DNA from: Neobacillus thermocopriae
Lineage (GTDB): Bacteria; Bacillota; Bacilli; Bacillales; Cytobacillaceae
Direction: 5' to 3'
NCBI RefSeq assembly: GCF_010975035.1
Contig: NZ_JAAIUV010000009.1
Span: 40,966-104,965 of the forward strand
DNA: 64,000 nt
This document shows, in pieces, positions 55,805-63,930 of the stretch. Made by a program: the position numbers and the translations under genes. Position 1 is the stretch's first letter, and each line of letters opens with the position of its first letter. The notes under the pieces are model-generated. The model did no database searches. It worked only from the letters and a program-made list of their open reading frames with translations, and was not told the origin of the DNA.

Positions 55805-57064
55805 ATGGTTGATTACAGTACATTACCGCAAAATAAAATACTATGCGTCGATATGAAAAGTTTTTATGCCAGCTGTTCCGCTGTTATGAATGGGCTTGAT
55901 CCTTTAGAGTCCTACATTGCGATTGTAGGTGACAAAAAGAGGCAGGGAAGTGTTGTGCTTGCCGCTTCACCTAAGTTGAAAAAAGAATTTGGCATTAAAA
56001 CAGGATCGCGGCTGTTCGAAATTCCAAAGGACCCAAGGATTGAACTGATCGAGCCGAAAATGGCTACTTATTTACGCGTTTCGACGGAAATTACTCGTTT
56101 GTTTAACCGTTACGTCCCAAAGGAAGCGATCCATACGTACAGTGTCGATGAAAGCTTTATTAAGGTAGATGGGGTGATGCATCTGTGGGGGGATGCCAAG
56201 ACGATTGCTGAAAAAATAAAGAACGACATTGAGAGGCAATTCCAGCTACCATGTGCCATTGGAATTGGTCCCAATATGCTAATGGCAAAGCTTTGTCTTG
56301 ACTTGGAAGCAAAGAAAAAAGGAGTCGCCGAGTGGACATTTGAAGATGTCCAGACAAAGCTTTGGAAAGTATCTCCACTTCGAGAAATGTGGGGAATCGG
56401 CAGGAGGGTGGAAAAGACATTAAACAGCATAGGCATTTTCACAGTTGGCCAGCTGGCTTGTTATGATTTAGAGCAATTAGAAAAGAAATTTGGCGTCATG
56501 GGCAATCAACTTTATTACCATGCTTGGGGAGTGGATTTATCCGATTTGGGCGCACCGATTATTGAAGGACAAATCAGTTTTGGAAAAAGCCAAATTCTTT
56601 TAAGGGATTATAAAGATCCCGAGAAAATCAAGCATGTAATTTTGGAAATGTGCGAGGAGGTAGCGAAAAGAGCAAGAACGCGAAAAAAGGCGGGGCGGAC
56701 TGTCAGTCTTGGAATTGGTTACAGCCAGGATGAATTTGGTGGTGGCTTTCATCGCTCAAGAACGATCAAGCAGCCGACAAATGTCACCATGGATCTTTAC
56801 CGCGTCTGTCTTGAATTATTTCAGGAGCATTATAATGGCAAAACGGTAAGGCAGATTTCGATTGCGCTCAGCAATATTGTGGACGACTGCGAGCTACAGC
56901 TTGATCTGTTTGACATGGGGGCATACAAAAGACGTGAGCTTGGCTATGTGGTGGATTCCATCCGCCGACGTTTTGGCCCAGGGTCACTCCTCCGAGCTGT
57001 TTCCTTTACCGCAGGAGGAACAGCCAGACACCGATCGACGCTGGTTGGTGGACATAAGATGTAA
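55805..57064 (+). CDS. polY2: Y-family DNA polymerase PolY2/UvrX-type (YqjW)
   Basis: A 419-residue UmuC-like translesion polymerase. The palm has CVDMKSFYASCSA and YSVDESF with catalytic acidic residues, the fingers and thumb carry MWGIGRRVEKTLNSIG, and QLDLFD near residue 360 resembles a clamp-binding motif. It is preceded by two LexA boxes and followed after 14 nt by a YolD-like gene, a typical SOS-induced mutagenesis pair of Bacillus. Confidence 0.95.
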   Translation: MVDYSTLPQNKILCVDMKSFYASCSAVMNGLDPLESYIAIVGDKKRQGSVVLAASPKLKKEFGIKTGSRLFEIPKDPRIELIEPKMATYLRVSTEITRLFNRYVPKEAIHTYSVDESFIKVDGVMHLWGDAKTIAEKIKNDIERQFQLPCAIGIGPNMLMAKLCLDLEAKKKGVAEWTFEDVQTKLWKVSPLREMWGIGRRVEKTLNSIGIFTVGQLACYDLEQLEKKFGVMGNQLYYHAWGVDLSDLGAPIIEGQISFGKSQILLRDYKDPEKIKHVILEMCEEVAKRARTRKKAGRTVSLGIGYSQDEFGGGFHRSRTIKQPTNVTMDLYRVCLELFQEHYNGKTVRQISIALSNIVDDCELQLDLFDMGAYKRRELGYVVDSIRRRFGPGSLLRAVSFTAGGTARHRSTLVGGHKM

Positions 57065-57078
57065 GGAGGAGAGGAAAA

Positions 57079-57414
57079 ATGATTCGCGACCGCGGCAGGA
57101 TCAAATGGACGTCGATGATGTTGCCTGAGCATGTAAAATTGCTCAGAGATTGGGTGAAGGAAGACCAGTATGAACAGCCAAAAGAAGTGGATGAACAGCA
57201 ATTCGAACGAATGAATGAAACCTTATTAGAGGCGATTGAATTTGATCAGTACGTGACAATTATCCATTTTCACAACCATCATTATGAAATGGTGGTTGGA
57301 AAAATTCATTACTGGGATGAAATTGCCCATAGGCTTCATGTGATTGATCACTTTCAAGAAGTGCATCGTATTCCTATTCATACGATTGCTGACATACAGC
57401 TAACAGAACGGTAA
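57079..57414 (+). CDS. yqjX: YolD-like protein (YqjX)
   Basis: A 111-residue YolD-like family protein (IRDRGRIKWTSMMLPEHVKLL; C-terminal beta-rich half with HNHHYEMVVGKIHYWD). These small proteins are regularly paired with UmuC-like polymerases and are proposed to play a UmuD-like accessory role, not proven. AGGAGAGG precedes the ATG. Confidence 0.92.
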   Translation: MIRDRGRIKWTSMMLPEHVKLLRDWVKEDQYEQPKEVDEQQFERMNETLLEAIEFDQYVTIIHFHNHHYEMVVGKIHYWDEIAHRLHVIDHFQEVHRIPIHTIADIQLTER

Positions 57415-57445
57415 AAGAGTGGCTTTTGCCATAAGCCACTCTTTT
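57413..57445. terminator. Shared terminator between yolD-like gene and CDGSH gene
   Basis: Stem AAAAGAGTGGCTT / AAGCCACTCTTTT with a 7-nt loop, A/T-rich on both flanks, between convergent genes. Confidence 0.88.
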
Positions 57446-57450
57446 ACTAT

Positions 57451-57657
57451 TTAATCTACTTTTGGTACCCGAACTTCAGAATGAAAATGACCTTTATGGG
57501 ATCCATCACAAAAAGGTTTATTCTTGCTTAGGCCGCAACGGCACAGGGAAAAGGATGGTTTTGTTGTATACACATTGCCTTCGCCATCCAGTAGTTCCAC
57601 ATCACCGGTAATTCTAAGCGAACCGTTATCATTCACTTTAATTTGTACCTTTGACAT
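57451..57657 (-). CDS. CDGSH iron-sulfur domain protein
   Basis: A 68-residue mitoNEET-like protein with one CDGSH motif: CRCGLSKNKPFCDGSH, giving the three Cys and one His ligands of a [2Fe-2S] cluster. ATG 57657 follows AAGGAGTG; the longer frame upstream is not used. It is a free-standing soluble bacterial CDGSH protein, of redox or cluster-transfer function not known. It is divergent from the HesB-like yqkB. Confidence 0.93.
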   Translation of the reverse strand: MSKVQIKVNDNGSLRITGDVELLDGEGNVYTTKPSFSLCRCGLSKNKPFCDGSHKGHFHSEVRVPKVD

Positions 57658-57804
57658 GAAGAAACACTCCTTTAAAAAATGGATATTAATTAAGAGAATA
57701 GTTAATTTGCTTAGAAATTTCAACTAAAGAAAAGCAAAATAAAAAACAGCTAGAACAAACCTATGCTACAATCATCATATGCCTAAAAAAGGGGAGTGTT
57801 AAAT

Positions 57805-58128
57805 GTGGAAATTACCATAACAAAAGAAGCGGTTCAAAAATTGAATGAGAAGATAAGCGGTCGGAAAGGTTATTTAAAACTCATCTATGATACAGAAGGT
57901 TGTGGCTGCGCAGTAAGTGGTGTAGCAGCTTTGTGGTTCACAGGTGAAGTAGACAATAACGAAGCAGCAATTGAGACAAATGATCGGACTGTATACATAG
58001 AAAAGTCAAAAATGGTTTTCTTTGATGAGCAAATGAAAATTGATTTTTCTCCAAGTACAAATAGCTTTCAATTAAAAAGTCCACAGCAAATTTTAAACGC
58101 GAGAATGAGTTTAATCATTAAAGAGTAA
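57805..58128 (+). CDS. yqkB: HesB/IscA-like protein YqkB
   Basis: A 107-residue HesB-like (Fe-S biosynthesis family) protein. The family core YDTEGCGCAVSGV has Cys residues near 34-36. It lacks the full C-terminal CxC of true A-type carriers. GTG 57805 (GGGGAG 9 nt upstream) gives the same length as B. subtilis YqkB. It lies next to the CDGSH gene, a possible functional tie that remains inference. Confidence 0.9.
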   Translation: MEITITKEAVQKLNEKISGRKGYLKLIYDTEGCGCAVSGVAALWFTGEVDNNEAAIETNDRTVYIEKSKMVFFDEQMKIDFSPSTNSFQLKSPQQILNARMSLIIKE

Positions 58129-58179
58129 TAAGGTTTAACACATGGGTGATAAATTGAATGATAATAGGATTTAAAATTC

Positions 58180-58216
58180 AAAACAGACTGTACCGATTAG
58201 GACAGTCTGTTTTAAC
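58180..58216. terminator. Shared terminator between yqkB and yqkD
   Basis: 12-bp stem AAAACAGACTGT / ACAGTCTGTTTT with a 10-nt loop between convergent genes; it overlaps the yqkD stop. Confidence 0.88.
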
Positions 58217-59132
58217 TTGGTAGAGCAGAATACACATATTTTTTCAGAAACTCATCTACGACTCGTTCATAATCCGCTTTGTTTTCATTAAAGGACTGGG
58301 CATGCTTGCCTTTTTCAGCAATATAAAGCATTTTCGGTCCCTTTTTTTGTTCATATAAGTCATTGGTCATAGAAGGAAGAATAAAATCATCTTTTCGGCT
58401 GTGAATAAACAGAATTGGATGTTGGATGTTTTGGATAACAGAAATCGGTGAAACCTCACGGAGAGAGTACTTATCACGCAAGCGTAAGAGAGCATCACCG
58501 ATTAGAAGCAATAGCCTTGGATGAACTTTAAAATCTCGTTTAATTACATAAGCAATCTGTTCTTTAAAGTCCGAAAACGGGCAGTCAGCTATATAAAAGT
58601 CTGCACCGTCTTCAAGGAGACCTGCATACAAAAGCATGGTAGCAGCCCCCATTGATTCTCCGTGAATACCTAAAAGTAAATCTGGTCCTTTTTCGTTTTT
58701 AAGCCAGTCGACAACTGCTTTTAAATCGAATTTTTCATAGTGACCAAAGCTAGTTGTTTTACCACCGGATTCTCCGTGGCGACGGTGATCATAAAGCAAT
58801 GTATTAAAGCCTCGATCGAGAAAAAGTTTCGCATATTTAACTGAATTAATTTTTGTTTCTGTCACACCATGAGAAATAATCACATAGTGATTTGTTTTAT
58901 GAGGTTCCACAAGCCAAGCTTTAATGTTGTAGCCAAATGGAGAGGGAATATCAACAATCCGTCTAGGCAAGGATTCAAATTCATCGGGATTAAACCTGCC
59001 AGCTTCTTTTTCCCGGGTTAAGATGAAATCTTCATCTTTTTTTTTCATGTACATGAGCCGGTTGGTAAAATACAAACCAATCGCGAGCCAGCCGAACAAT
59101 AAAATAAATAAGACTCGAATTGCCTTTTTCAC
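58212..59132 (-). CDS. yqkD: Alpha/beta hydrolase YqkD
   Basis: A 306-residue membrane-anchored alpha/beta hydrolase. One N-terminal transmembrane helix (about 4-24) is followed by the hydrolase fold with HG in ISHGVTETK, nucleophile elbow GIHGESMGAA, an Asp in HSRKDD, and His in EKGKHAQSF. GTG 59132 is preferred to the GTG three codons upstream because GGGGGTG is 7 nt ahead. Substrate unknown. Confidence 0.93.
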   Translation of the reverse strand: MKKAIRVLFILLFGWLAIGLYFTNRLMYMKKKDEDFILTREKEAGRFNPDEFESLPRRIVDIPSPFGYNIKAWLVEPHKTNHYVIISHGVTETKINSVKYAKLFLDRGFNTLLYDHRRHGESGGKTTSFGHYEKFDLKAVVDWLKNEKGPDLLLGIHGESMGAATMLLYAGLLEDGADFYIADCPFSDFKEQIAYVIKRDFKVHPRLLLLIGDALLRLRDKYSLREVSPISVIQNIQHPILFIHSRKDDFILPSMTNDLYEQKKGPKMLYIAEKGKHAQSFNENKADYERVVDEFLKKYVYSALPS

Positions 59133-59191
59133 GCTTGGCACCCCCGGAAGTTGTCAGATACATAATTTTACAATTGTAATTTTACCATAAG

Positions 59192-59224
59192 AAAAGCCGC
59201 TGAGACAAAATGGCGGCTTTGTTT
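59192..59224 (-). terminator. Terminator after the 46-residue orphan
   Basis: Stem AAAGCCGC / GCGGCTTT with a 12-nt loop, followed on the reverse strand by TTCTTATGG. It sits between the orphan gene and yqkD. Confidence 0.6.
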
Positions 59225-59234
59225 GATCCTATAA

Positions 59235-59375
59235 TTATTGTTCTGAGTTTTGACGTTTGGTTGGATGAAGAGCTTGTTCCATTTCTTCAGCGGCCATCAT
59301 TCGTTTGCCGCCTTCTGCTGATTCAGCAAAATTTTTTCCGGACTGTGGATTCCCTTTTTCACGTTTACGGCTCAT
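59235..59375 (-). CDS. Small hydrophilic protein, 46 residues
   Basis: ATG at 59375 with AAAGGGGA just upstream and TAA at 59237-59235. The product, beginning MSRKREKGNPQSGKN and ending QALHPTKRQNSEQ, is highly polar with no membrane segment and no Cys or Trp. Composition resembles small spore or stress proteins such as SspJ or Ysx-type peptides, but I recognise no family. Its own ribosome binding site and downstream terminator support it. It lies between yqkD and the HMG-CoA lyase gene. Confidence 0.65.
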   Translation of the reverse strand: MSRKREKGNPQSGKNFAESAEGGKRMMAAEEMEQALHPTKRQNSEQ

Positions 59376-59430
59376 ACTAATCCCCTTTCAAAATAAATAT
59401 CATCTTTAAGATGTATTATTTGATGGGAGA

Positions 59431-60345
59431 TTATTCATGAAGCTGCTTGTTCTGAGCATAAAGACGATAATAACCGCTTTCAATCTTTCTTGAAACATAC
59501 GGGCGGACAATTTCGATCGCACTCATCAGCTTATGAAGATCAATACCCGTTTCGATACCCATCCGTTCGAGCATATACACTACATCCTCTGTTGCGGTAT
59601 TACCGCTTGCACCGGGTGCAAATGGGCAGCCACCTAGCCCGCCTGCAGAGGTATCGAAACGGTTGATCCCGGCTTGAAGGGCAGCTAGAATATTAGCGAG
59701 TCCAAGTTTCCTTGTATCATGAAAATGAGCTGTTAACAATGTATGGTTAAATTCTTCTTTTAATTTGGAAAACAACGAATATGATTCGGTTGGGGAGGCC
59801 ATTCCAATCGTATCAGCAACACTCAACTCGTCGACTCCGGCATCCACAAATTCACGACACAGCTTTAATGTGTCTCTTTCTTCCATTCTTCCTTCATAAG
59901 GACAGTAAAAGGCAGTAGAAATGCAGGCCCGGACAAAATAATTCTTTTCTTTTAGTTCATGAATGATCGGTTTTAATTCTGTCATACTGTCTTGAGTTGT
60001 TTTGTTAATATTTTTTAAGTTAAAGCTGTTGCTGACACCGACAAAAACAGCTACTGCTTTACAATTTGTGGCGTAAACCCTATCAATTCCTTTTCGATTT
60101 GGAGCTAAAACAATGTTTCTTAATTGGTCATTAGAGCAATCGGCAACGATTTCTGCTGCATCACTCATTTGTGGTACCCACTTTGGTGAAACAAATGAGG
60201 TGAGTTCCATTTCCTGGATTCCTGCCTCTTTTAGTGCGGAGATAAATTGTTTTTTTATGTGAGTTGGGACGAGTAATTTTTCATTTTGCAATCCATCACG
60301 AGGTCCTACCTCTATAATTGTCACTTTATTAGGTAAATTTTGCAT
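59431..60345 (-). CDS. mvaB: Hydroxymethylglutaryl-CoA lyase
   Basis: A 304-residue TIM-barrel HMG-CoA lyase that splits HMG-CoA to acetoacetate and acetyl-CoA, the last step of leucine degradation. EVGPRDGLQNE with metal and catalytic residues, FVSPKWVPQMSD, HFHDTRKLG and the C-terminal active-site Cys in GGLGGCPFAPGASGN are all present. GGGGAGTGA precedes the ATG. The B. subtilis counterpart (yngG) lies far away with other leucine genes; here it stands alone in the yqk region. Confidence 0.95.
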   Translation of the reverse strand: MQNLPNKVTIIEVGPRDGLQNEKLLVPTHIKKQFISALKEAGIQEMELTSFVSPKWVPQMSDAAEIVADCSNDQLRNIVLAPNRKGIDRVYATNCKAVAVFVGVSNSFNLKNINKTTQDSMTELKPIIHELKEKNYFVRACISTAFYCPYEGRMEERDTLKLCREFVDAGVDELSVADTIGMASPTESYSLFSKLKEEFNHTLLTAHFHDTRKLGLANILAALQAGINRFDTSAGGLGGCPFAPGASGNTATEDVVYMLERMGIETGIDLHKLMSAIEIVRPYVSRKIESGYYRLYAQNKQLHE

Positions 60346-60678
60346 TTTGTCACTCCCCTAGTATTGATAATTTTATTGTAGAGGGATTAATTTCTAAAAA
60401 TCAAGAATAAATAGAATTTTAAAAAACTAATGAGATTTCTATGATACGGATGGTTGCAATTTTACTTGGGGACCTAACTAGGAGCAAGCGTGGGTAGAAT
60501 TTTGTTCACACTGATTCATGAAATTTAGAGGAAAGGCGTACTTTGGCTCAGGGTACACGGTGATTAGGGATTTGTATCAATAGTTCGCTCGACTGAACTT
60601 AATGCTAAGTGTGATAAATTATATTCTATGAAATGTTATAATAATTTAAGAAAATAAATAGATAGGGAGTAGAAACAC
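60346..60678. other. Intergenic region between mvaB and yqkE
   Basis: About 330 bases without a supported gene. A -10-like TATAAT (60638-60643) lies 36 nt before the yqkE ATG and is a likely promoter element for it; no good -35 was found. The stretch near 60475-60560 is less AT-rich than its surroundings but encodes nothing recognisable. Confidence 0.4.
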
Positions 60679-60918
60679 ATGAAGAAAAGACGCTCAGAAA
60701 CAAAAAAAGACGAAGCTACGGTAACTCTTAAGGATATGCTGAATCCTGAATTAATGAAACAATTAAAATCGAAGCAGGAACAACTGAAAGCAGAAGAGGA
60801 AAGAAAAAAAGAGGAAGAAGAGCAAAGAAAACGGGAAGAAAGAAGATTAAAAGAAAAGAATAAATCATTTGAAGAACTATTAAATGAAAGTTCAATGGAT
60901 TGGCGAAAGTTTAAATAA
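60679..60918 (+). CDS. yqkE: YqkE-like DUF3886 protein
   Basis: A 79-residue hydrophilic protein. N-terminal KKRRSETKKDEATVTLKDM, a central highly charged Glu/Lys/Arg coiled-coil (about 32-65), and C-terminal SFEELLNESSMDWRKFK, a conserved ending of the family. No membrane segment. ATAGGGAGT precedes the ATG. Function unknown; its place next to yqkF matches B. subtilis. Confidence 0.88.
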   Translation: MKKRRSETKKDEATVTLKDMLNPELMKQLKSKQEQLKAEEERKKEEEEQRKREERRLKEKNKSFEELLNESSMDWRKFK

Positions 60919-60939
60919 GGAGAGCGCGGCTCTCCTTTA
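60919..60939. terminator. Terminator between yqkE and yqkF
   Basis: 7-bp GC-rich stem GGAGAGC / GCTCTCC, loop GCG, then TTTAT. It lies between convergent genes and overlaps the yqkF stop region. Confidence 0.7.
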
Positions 60940-61848
60940 TCGATGTTCTTTATAAATATTTGCTTTTGTGAGCTCCTTAATAAGTGTCACTTCTTCATTC
61001 GTGAGTGCTTGGCTTTTTACAGCAGCTGCATTATTTCTAACTTGTTCAACACTACTTGCTCCGACAACGACAGAAGCCACAGAAGGATTAGCAAGATTAT
61101 ACTGAAGAGCCACTTCTGTCAATGAACGCTCCCCAGCTATCTTCTCCCGCAACAAAGATAAAATCTCTTTTAACTCTTCTGGGCGATAATCCAAATATCC
61201 TTTTTCTGGCAGTTTATCTAGCATTCTATCACTTAGGAGCCCTTTTGCAAGTGAACCACGAGTCACCACACTTACACCATGTTGCGTCAATAGCGGCAAA
61301 GCTTCTTCTTCCGGTCTGCGGTCAAGGATGCTATATTGCATCATTACTGAAATAATTCGGGACTTTTTCACATATTCGCGGATGACATTTGGACGAATAG
61401 AGGAGATTCCATAATAACGGATTACACCTTCGGAAACTAATTCTTCAAATGCTTCAATCGTTTCATCTATAGGATCTTCAATTGTACCGCCATGCAACTG
61501 ATAAAGATCAATATAATCTGTTTCAAGTCGCTTCAAGCTTTGTTTCACGGCTTCCTTAATGTAAGCCTTGGAAGGATTCCAAGTCCATCCAGAACGATCA
61601 GGTTTCCAACAATTCCCGACCTTTGTGGCAATGATCACGTCACTGCGGACATTTTTTAAGGTCTTGCCAACAATTTTTTCATTCATACCATAATCATAAA
61701 GGTCGGCAGTATCAAAATAATTAATTCCTTCCTCAAGAGCAGTTTCAATAATCTTTCGGCCGATCTTTTCGTCTATCCCAATTGACATACAGCCAAGCCC
61801 TAGCTCCGTTACAAATAAATCAGAATTACCTAATCTTCTTCTTTTCAT
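60937..61848 (-). CDS. yqkF: Aldo/keto reductase YqkF
   Basis: A 303-residue NADPH-dependent TIM-barrel reductase. The catalytic tetrad is visible: Asp in FDTADLYDYG with Tyr, Lys in ATKVGN, and His in YQLHGG. C-terminal cofactor residues are in VVVGASSVEQVRNN. ATG start near a weak ribosome binding site (GGGGGAATATTTT). Physiological substrate unknown. Confidence 0.95.
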   Translation of the reverse strand: MKRRRLGNSDLFVTELGLGCMSIGIDEKIGRKIIETALEEGINYFDTADLYDYGMNEKIVGKTLKNVRSDVIIATKVGNCWKPDRSGWTWNPSKAYIKEAVKQSLKRLETDYIDLYQLHGGTIEDPIDETIEAFEELVSEGVIRYYGISSIRPNVIREYVKKSRIISVMMQYSILDRRPEEEALPLLTQHGVSVVTRGSLAKGLLSDRMLDKLPEKGYLDYRPEELKEILSLLREKIAGERSLTEVALQYNLANPSVASVVVGASSVEQVRNNAAAVKSQALTNEEVTLIKELTKANIYKEHR

Positions 61849-61913
61849 AAAATATTCCCCCAGTCTTTTTACAATTTTATAAAAGAACGGGGCAGACTAC
61901 AAACGGTAGGCTA

Positions 61914-62042
61914 TTAATGTGAAATTTTTTTAACCCAATCTGAAACAGTGTTAAATTCCTTCGAATATTCCTTAAGTTTTTGTAATACTTCCCAGCCTTT
62001 TCCGACAAGAATAATTCCTTTCTCATAAACATATACCTTCAT
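61914..62042 (-). CDS. mciZ: MciZ-like inhibitor of FtsZ
   Basis: A 42-residue protein beginning MKVYVYEKGIILVGKGWEV with the later motif LKEYSKEFNTVSDWVKKI. It matches B. subtilis MciZ (40 residues) along its whole length, including KG-x-LVGK-WE, LKEY and the DW near the end. MciZ caps FtsZ filaments in the mother cell during sporulation. ATG 62042 follows TTGGAGGGG. It is divergent from nudF; CATACATT and CATACATC stretches upstream (62079-62060, reverse) resemble sigma-E -10 elements but lack a clear -35. Confidence 0.9.
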   Translation of the reverse strand: MKVYVYEKGIILVGKGWEVLQKLKEYSKEFNTVSDWVKKISH

Positions 62043-62115
62043 CCCATACCCCTCCAATTGATGTATGGTAAAATGTATGACGAGATGTGACTGGACTAGA
62101 ACAGGAGATGAAAGT

Positions 62116-62670
62116 ATGAGTACGTTGGAAGAAAAAACGATTCATAGCGAAGAAATTTTTTCAGGGAAGGTGATTAGCCTTCACCTCTACGATGTGGAAT
62201 TACCGAATGGGAAACAATCAAAAAGAGAAATTATCAAACATCCTGGAGCAGTGGCCATTTTGGCATTGACACCGGAAAACAAAATTATTATGGTTGAGCA
62301 GTATCGTAAAGCCCTTGAGAGAGCTATTGTCGAAATACCAGCAGGCAAACTTGAAAAAGGTGAAGATCCATCCGAGTGCGCGCTTAGAGAACTGGAAGAA
62401 GAGACAGGTTATGTTTGTGAAAACCTTGAGCTATTGACCTCTTTTTACACATCACCGGGATTTGCAGATGAATTAGTATATGTATACTTGGCAAAAGGTT
62501 TAACAAAAAAGGAAAACTCTAGAGCGCTTGATGAAGATGAGTTTGTGAAACTTGAAGAACTGACATTATCTGAAGCCCTTCAGTATATAAAAGAGCAGAA
62601 AATCTATGATGCGAAAACCATTTATGCAGTTCAGTATTTACAATTACAAGAGGCGTTGAATAAAAAATGA
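62116..62670 (+). CDS. nudF: ADP-ribose pyrophosphatase NudF
   Basis: A 184-residue Nudix hydrolase cleaving ADP-ribose to AMP and ribose 5-phosphate. The Nudix box GKLEKGEDPSECALRELEEE fits G-x5-E-x7-REUxEExGU and binds Mg. ATG 62116 has CAGGAG 8 nt upstream; the longer in-frame start at 62065 would cross the mciZ control region. It overlaps yqxK by 4 nt (ATGA). Confidence 0.95.
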   Translation: MSTLEEKTIHSEEIFSGKVISLHLYDVELPNGKQSKREIIKHPGAVAILALTPENKIIMVEQYRKALERAIVEIPAGKLEKGEDPSECALRELEEETGYVCENLELLTSFYTSPGFADELVYVYLAKGLTKKENSRALDEDEFVKLEELTLSEALQYIKEQKIYDAKTIYAVQYLQLQEALNKK

Positions 62671-63836
62671 ATCGTTATTATGTAGATTTACATATTCATA
62701 TTGGCCGCACTTTGACAGGAAAGCCTGTTAAAATTACCGGAGCCAAATCACTGACATTTTCGAACATCATTGAGCATGCGAGGCATGAAAAAGGGTTGAA
62801 CATGATTGGGATTATTGATAGTCAATCTCCGGAAGTTATTTTGGAAATGGAAAGTTTGATGGACCGTGGATTGATTGATGAGCACCCAGATGGGGGATTG
62901 GTGTTTGGGGATTTAACTGTCATTCCTGGCTCAGAGATTGAAATTTATGATGACCAATGTAATGGACCCATTCATGTACTTTGCTATTTTCCGACATTGA
63001 CCATTATGAAGGAGTTTTCTAATTGGCTCTCAGCCAACATGAAAAATGTTCAGTTAAGCTCGCAAAGAGTTTATGTGACTGGATTAGAGTTGCAAAAAAA
63101 GGTAAAAACCCTGGGAGGTATATTTATTCCAGCCCATGTTTTTACACCATTTAAGAGCTTATATGGTAAAGGGGTGAAAAAGTCGTTAACAGAAGTATTT
63201 GATCCAGCATTGATCGATGGAATAGAACTTGGACTAAGTTCTGATACGAAAATGGCTGATCAATTAGGTGAATTACATGCTTACACCTTTGTAACGAATT
63301 CAGATGCTCATTCCTTGCAAAAAATAGCTCGAGAATACCAGGTAATGGCTATGAAGGAGCCATCATTTAAAGAACTTCAAAAAGCATTAAAACAAGAAGA
63401 TGGTAGAAAAGTTATCGCTAATTATGGTCTAGACCCGCAACTTGGCAAATACCATAAAACCGTATGTGCGGAATGTTTGAATCAAGTAAATGAAGAGGAA
63501 GAAATTTGCAACCAGTGTGGACAATCAAAAATCATTAAAGGGGTAGCAGACCGTATCCATGAACTTAAAACTGCCGATGGAAGTCCGCCTGGAAGGCCGC
63601 CATACATTCATCAAGTGCCACTTGAGTTTATCCCAGGCTTAGGGCCACGTATGCTTGAAAAATTAATCGATCACTTTGGCAGTGAAATGGCGGTATTGCA
63701 TGAAGTTCCATACGAGGCTTTACAAGAGGTAGTTCCCCAAAAAATTGTCGATCTCATATTAAAAGCTAGAGAGGGAAATCTTCATCTCGAAGCAGGTGGT
63801 GGAGGAAAGTATGGAAAAATAGCATTACAATTGTAA
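62667..63836 (+). CDS. yqxK: PHP-domain / zinc-ribbon / HhH protein YqxK
   Basis: A 389-residue protein with an N-terminal PHP domain (YYVDLHIHIGR, GSEIEI, PAHVFTPF, NSDAHS metal ligands), a zinc ribbon (CAEC...CNQCG, about 265-285), and a C-terminal helix-hairpin-helix region (VPLEFIPGLGPRMLEKLI). PHP domains hydrolyse phosphoesters and HhH motifs bind DNA, so a nuclease or repair role is plausible but unproven. Translation is coupled to nudF. The family is conserved in Bacillales without assigned function. Confidence 0.88.
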   Translation: MNRYYVDLHIHIGRTLTGKPVKITGAKSLTFSNIIEHARHEKGLNMIGIIDSQSPEVILEMESLMDRGLIDEHPDGGLVFGDLTVIPGSEIEIYDDQCNGPIHVLCYFPTLTIMKEFSNWLSANMKNVQLSSQRVYVTGLELQKKVKTLGGIFIPAHVFTPFKSLYGKGVKKSLTEVFDPALIDGIELGLSSDTKMADQLGELHAYTFVTNSDAHSLQKIAREYQVMAMKEPSFKELQKALKQEDGRKVIANYGLDPQLGKYHKTVCAECLNQVNEEEEICNQCGQSKIIKGVADRIHELKTADGSPPGRPPYIHQVPLEFIPGLGPRMLEKLIDHFGSEMAVLHEVPYEALQEVVPQKIVDLILKAREGNLHLEAGGGGKYGKIALQL

Positions 63837-63846
63837 AAAAGTAAGA

Positions 63847-63876
63847 GAAACCGACAGTCGTCAGACTGTCGGTTTC
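63847..63876 (+). terminator. Hairpin after yqxK
   Basis: Perfect 13-bp stem GAAACCGACAGTC / GACTGTCGGTTTC with loop GTCA. It lacks a T run, so it may act with the next hairpin rather than alone. Confidence 0.6.
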
Positions 63877-63887
63877 AGATTGTAGAC

Positions 63888-63930
63888 AAAAGGCATTCCG
63901 AATAAACTTAATTCGAAATGCCTTTTCAAA
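63888..63930 (+). terminator. Terminator after nudF-yqxK
   Basis: Arms AAAAGGCATT-C-CGAAT / ATTCG-A-AATGCCTTTT with a 7-nt loop and a T-rich tail. Confidence 0.75.
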
